From assembly GCA_965649825.1 (NCBI GenBank), contig OZ287699.1:558001-622000 (forward strand): DNA of 64,000 nt. Direction: 5' to 3'. Shown here one piece after another: positions 60,467 to 64,000 of the stretch (position 1 is the stretch's first letter; each line of letters opens with the position of its first letter). Origin of the DNA: Penicillus capitatus (taxonomy: Eukaryota > Chlorophyta). Below the pieces are notes generated by a model that had not been told where the DNA came from, searched no databases, and saw nothing but the letters and a program-made list of their open reading frames with translations. Position numbers and translations under genes: made by a program.

Positions 60467-62537
60467 CCTTCATCGGAAAAGATTCGAGGCGTTACTGTCA
60501 ATTCGACAGACGGATTCTTTTGGAAAGCAAGATTGAGGTTTGAGGCCTTAGCATTGTACAACGACGACGGAAGATCGTCTCTGCGCGTTTGTTACCCCGA
60601 CACAAGAGTTCTTCGTAGAAGAGCGTACAAGACATAGATATCGCTCGACTGCACACACATGGACTTAAGCATGCTTGCGCAAAAGACATGTGTCTTATTC
60701 TTCGGATGTCTTTTTGTCCGCCCGCTTTCATTCGGGACCGTGTTCAATGTGCTTTTCGTGAGAATGAACGAAGTCCATACAGTCAGGCAAGAATGACGCT
60801 TTCTGAACTCGGAGAATGACGAGCGAGAGATCCGTGGAAAAGATTGACGGCGACCTGATATCGATACTGACGTCAGCGGTTGCTTGTGTGCATGCGATCT
60901 CATAACAGCACAATAAAGAATTCTTGCCTGCGTGGAAGAACGGCAGATGATCACCGACAGCAGACATCATTCGTCCGACGTTGTGCTCGATATCCATTTC
61001 GGCGCCTTTCTTCGCGTTTGTTCTCGGCGACTTTGGAGGACGTTAGATCAACGTATCGTCCATACACTTCCTTTTATCGCGTCCGAATGACCAACCAGTA
61101 TGCACTTACCGTCGAGATTGCAGAAGAACGTCGACGTTTTGATGACGGTGTCCTCATTCGATCATCGCTGATGGACTCTCTATCAGCGATGGCGTGGATG
61201 ATGAGCCGAGGCGGCGAGGGTTAAAGCGATACCCATTCTCACTGAACATGCGTGGATAGGACGTTATTATGCTTCTATTCGTGCCAGATGCCCGACAAAA
61301 AGTAAAGTACATCAACAGCAAACAACGTGCAAAGACTGAGACTTTACCGTCTTAAGTTGCTTGTCACTCGAACAGAGGACCACGGATAAAACAGAATGAT
61401 ACATTTCACTCCGACGGGTCGAAGAGCTTTCTCCGATCCGCACGGAGCTAAGAAGTAGGCCAATCCTTAAGTTATACATTCACGGATCGCACAGAGACGC
61501 ATTGCTCGATCTTCATCGCGTTGGACTTTGCGCAACGTCTTTCTATCGAAATTCTTTTCGATGACGCTTCTCATCGCTGATCTTTCAATTACTGTCTCGC
61601 CTGCAGAGATAATCGATAGGACCTGTAAAGAACTGCTGAAATGTTCTGGATAGAAGATTGAAAGCGTTCAGTAAAACGGTGGCAGATGTCACTTCGTTTA
61701 TAGTCCTTTGTTTAGTAAGGTTCGTGGTTTTTTTCCGTTTGCGTTATCAAAGCGCATAACACACCGCAGTGATTTGCTCCTTCTTTATCAAGTATTAACC
61801 CACGAGATGGACATATTTCTGATTTCGCAAGAAATAAACAACATCGTCGAATATTCGCTCTATGAAGAATCGCCGCCGGATTTATGAATTTCGTGTTTGA
61901 GAACTGTACCGTATGCTCGAAGGTCCATGACTGGTATCCGTTTAACTGGAAGCAGGCAAACAGAATAGTCCCGTTTCACAGTTGATGTAGTGAATATCGC
62001 TAAGTAGAACAATTGCTTTCGGTATCTGTCGATGTCCGTTGTCGGCATCGTGCCAGTGTTTATCCGTCGCACATGTTATCCGTTTCTGTTTCCAGATACT
62101 TAGACAACCAACCAGCCAGGTAGCGCAAAGCTCTCTCATCGACAACTCTTTCTCGGTGCCGCGACTTTCAAGAAATCGCATATCTGTCTGCCACGCGAGA
62201 AGGCGTCGCGTACCGTAATGTCACATCGAATAGGCAAGACCCTTTCCTTGCATCTCGGGTCGGCACTTAAACGAATAGGGACGCAGTTTCGCCTCGAATC
62301 CGCATATGACGGCAGCCGTCCTCTTAGAGATCTCCCCATACAGCAAACCGTCTATCCTATAGATCCGTCGAATCCCGCGTCGGACAAAAGGGAGCAGGCA
62401 CAAATGACCAGTCATCCGTCTTTCGGCGTATTCCTTTTCCCGCCTGTCTGTCGGCATCGCATCGTTGTCATATCAACGCTCTGTATTGTGAGCTGACTGT
62501 GATTGTCGTTGTTATTCCTTCTGCCCGTCGTCAAATC
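60467..62537. other. gene-poor stretch
   Basis: About 2 kb, the longest gap in the window. Frames on both strands are short and share no family features. The best are 60728-60997 on minus (MDIEHNVGRMMSAVGDHLPF) and 60880-61224 on plus (VRMTNQYALTVEIAEERRRF), which overlap in antisense. No repeats or transposon features seen; base composition is like the rest. Confidence 0.4.
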
Positions 62538-63195
62538 ATGTTGCGTCGCGGAGCGCGCGTCTGGCACAGGTTCGTCTGTTCCGTAAGGCATTACTCTCAG
62601 ACGGACGTGGGGACCATTAGCGGTGTCCCGACGGATGCCTTGAGCCGAAAGGTGCGACAGCGTTGAGCAAATCGTTGAAGTCACGTTGAAGGACTGTTGC
62701 GTTACTATAGGTTTATATCATAACGCCTGCTCGGAGCGCAGCGCAGCATTTGCTTCATGGTACCGTTTGGAGTCCATCTCCTGCCTGGCACATCGAATTG
62801 GACGCCCAAGAAAAGTGCGAAGAAACGACGTCCTTCTCTACACGATCGAATGACTGACCGTGGGTGTGTTACTGTCAGATGGGCAAATCCTCTCATCGGG
62901 TGGACCTCGACGGCCGATCCTTTGGAGAATGTCTTCCGCTCTGGTAAAGTGCAGTTCTACACGAAAGAGCAAGCCATTCGCTTCTGTGAGCGCCAAGGCA
63001 AGTATTACTTGGTATGGAAATTATGACCAGCTGAGGAGTGGTTGCCGTCGATAAGGATATCGTTACGAAGTCATTGATTACAATGAGCGGACACGTGAAC
63101 GCACTAGGCGCTTTCAGAGCTATGGGGACAACTTCAGCACAAAACGCTGCGGATTGCCCGACTTGACGTCTCTCCGCTCTAACAGAAGCAAATAA
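62538..63195 (+). CDS. NDUFS4: NADH:ubiquinone oxidoreductase subunit NDUFS4 (AQDQ/18 kDa)
   Basis: Four exons (62538-62651, 62711-62814, 62879-62997, 63056-63195) give 158 residues. The N-terminus MLRRGARVWHRFVCSVRHYS is a typical mitochondrial presequence. Then [88 protein letters not shown] and FQSYGDNF follow (dashes mark exon joints). [12 protein letters not shown] and the ...SYGDNF end are family signatures. It is an accessory subunit of complex I at the N-module. The third intron (62998-63055) needs a GC donor (GCAAGT); the other two are GT-AG. Confidence 0.92.
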
Positions 63196-63358
63196 TACCG
63201 TTTCTCTGCTGCCACGTTAATGAAGTCGCCCATCAGGGGAACGGGATCAGTATCCTTTCGCTATAAATGAAGTGCTCGGGAGGGGGAGGGGAGATGAGGT
63301 GAGTTGTGGTGTGACGCACATTGAATAATATTTCGCCCTTTAAGCATTGTTAGAACAA
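63196..63358. other. intergenic region
   Basis: Short spacer after NDUFS4 with a G-rich tract (GGGAGGGGGAGGGGAG, about 63278-63293). No gene. Confidence 0.35.
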
Positions 63359-64000
63359 ATGGCCGCTTTCACAAGGACTGCAGTGTACGAATTCGGAATA
63401 AGCGCCACGCTTGAGGGTACGTACATAAGTACGTATGCGCAACAAAGAAACAAGGAAGATCAATACATGCCAGACAGAGGAGGAATAGAATTAAACTTCT
63501 CTTCGGTCGAAACAAAGAAACAAGTGAAGAGAGCTGCGAGGTCTTATCCCCAGTCGCTGCTTATTGAGTCATCAAGATCGTCAAAACAAAAAACACGGTC
63601 ACCAGCCGATGATGCAGCATTTGCTCTATACAAGTTCATCCGCGCACGTTAACTGACCCTGTTGCAGATCAGTGAGAGTGGGAGATCGATTTTCTTTATG
63701 AAGAAAGTAAACTCCTTCAAAACACTTTTTCTGATTTCTCTTTCGTTTAAGTTCAGGCCAAACTTTCAGACATACACGCGTATCTACACTTTTTCCAGAG
63801 GGTACAGACTGCACAAAATGAACATTACTGCCTGGGAGTCTAATGTCTCCCACACGCCATTCGGCGACCGTAAGCAACTTGGTTGGGAAGTGAACGGCGA
63901 CGACAATCTCCAGATCGTATCGCCACTTCGAGCTTTGGCTTTGACAAAAAAGAACATCAGTCAGCCTCCGATCTATTGGACTGGAGTCAGGAATGAATGA
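63359..64000 (+). CDS. hypothetical, unfinished at right edge
   Basis: First frame from 63359 (MAAFTRTAVYEFGISATLEG) to a stop at 63652, Lys/Ser-rich at the end. A second frame from about 63670 (KKVNSFKTLFLISLSFKFRP; ITAWESNVSHTPFGDRKQLG) runs to the last codon of the window. They may be two exons of one gene, but I found no phase-consistent intron joining them. No family recognised. Confidence 0.3.

Overview
This looks like a gene-dense nuclear segment from a microbial eukaryote with about 40 genes on both strands. Nearly all are split by very short spliceosomal introns, mostly 33-70 nt and some possibly 22-26 nt. Gene content points to a plastid-bearing protist (alga): a plant-type ThiC with a TPP riboswitch, an ABA4-like carotenoid protein, a PAP/fibrillin-type protein, a thioredoxin with a possible transit leader, a BASS-type transporter with a long basic leader and an ABC1K kinase. 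The CDPK, MORN, START and receptor TKL-kinase genes fit an alga or an algal-derived lineage (stramenopile/alveolate or similar). I cannot name the genus.

Layout. 0.1-6.5 kb: WDR44-like (-), SS18/GIF coactivator (+), PEP-mutase/isocitrate-lyase-family enzyme (-), mitochondrial carrier (-), GPI-type surface protein (+). 7-16 kb: START-domain protein (+), receptor-like TKL kinase (-), elongation factor 2 (-). 16.6-25.3 kb: NOL6/UTP22 ribosome-biogenesis factor (+), secreted cysteine-rich protein (-), TPR protein with some resemblance to SPO22/ZIP4/TEX11 (-). 25.8-32.6 kb: linker histone H1 (+), thioredoxin (-), RNF5/RNF185-type RING (-), unknown (-), TMEM97/EXPERA (+), Kelch-BTB (-), PDI with a C-terminal ERp29-like domain (+). 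33-43 kb: poorly resolved genes, a UIM protein, CDPK, BASS transporter, GNAT acetyltransferase, ABC1K carrying a LysM domain. 43-54 kb: cytochrome-b5-like (PGRMC) protein, 3-ketoacyl-CoA thiolase, RING-H2, ABA4-like, MORN, ThiC, fibrillin-type, membrane protein. 54-64 kb: long coiled-coil protein, SAND+ARID protein, a gene-poor stretch, complex I subunit NDUFS4 and an unfinished right edge.

Most striking observations: (i) a textbook TPP riboswitch aptamer inside a 187-nt intron in the middle of the ThiC coding region, next to an alternative acceptor that would give an immediate stop; (ii) a LysM domain encoded between the AQVH and VAIKVQ motifs of an ABC1 kinase; (iii) unusual intron design: a TGATGTGAC-like branch motif almost touching the acceptor AG, short inverted-repeat motifs (CTCACTCTTTT / AAAAGAGTGAG) recurring in many introns like introner elements, and at least ten GC-AG introns. 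All multi-exon models were joined by hand from reading frame, splice dinucleotides and family conservation. Exon edges are hypotheses except where a conserved motif spans the junction.
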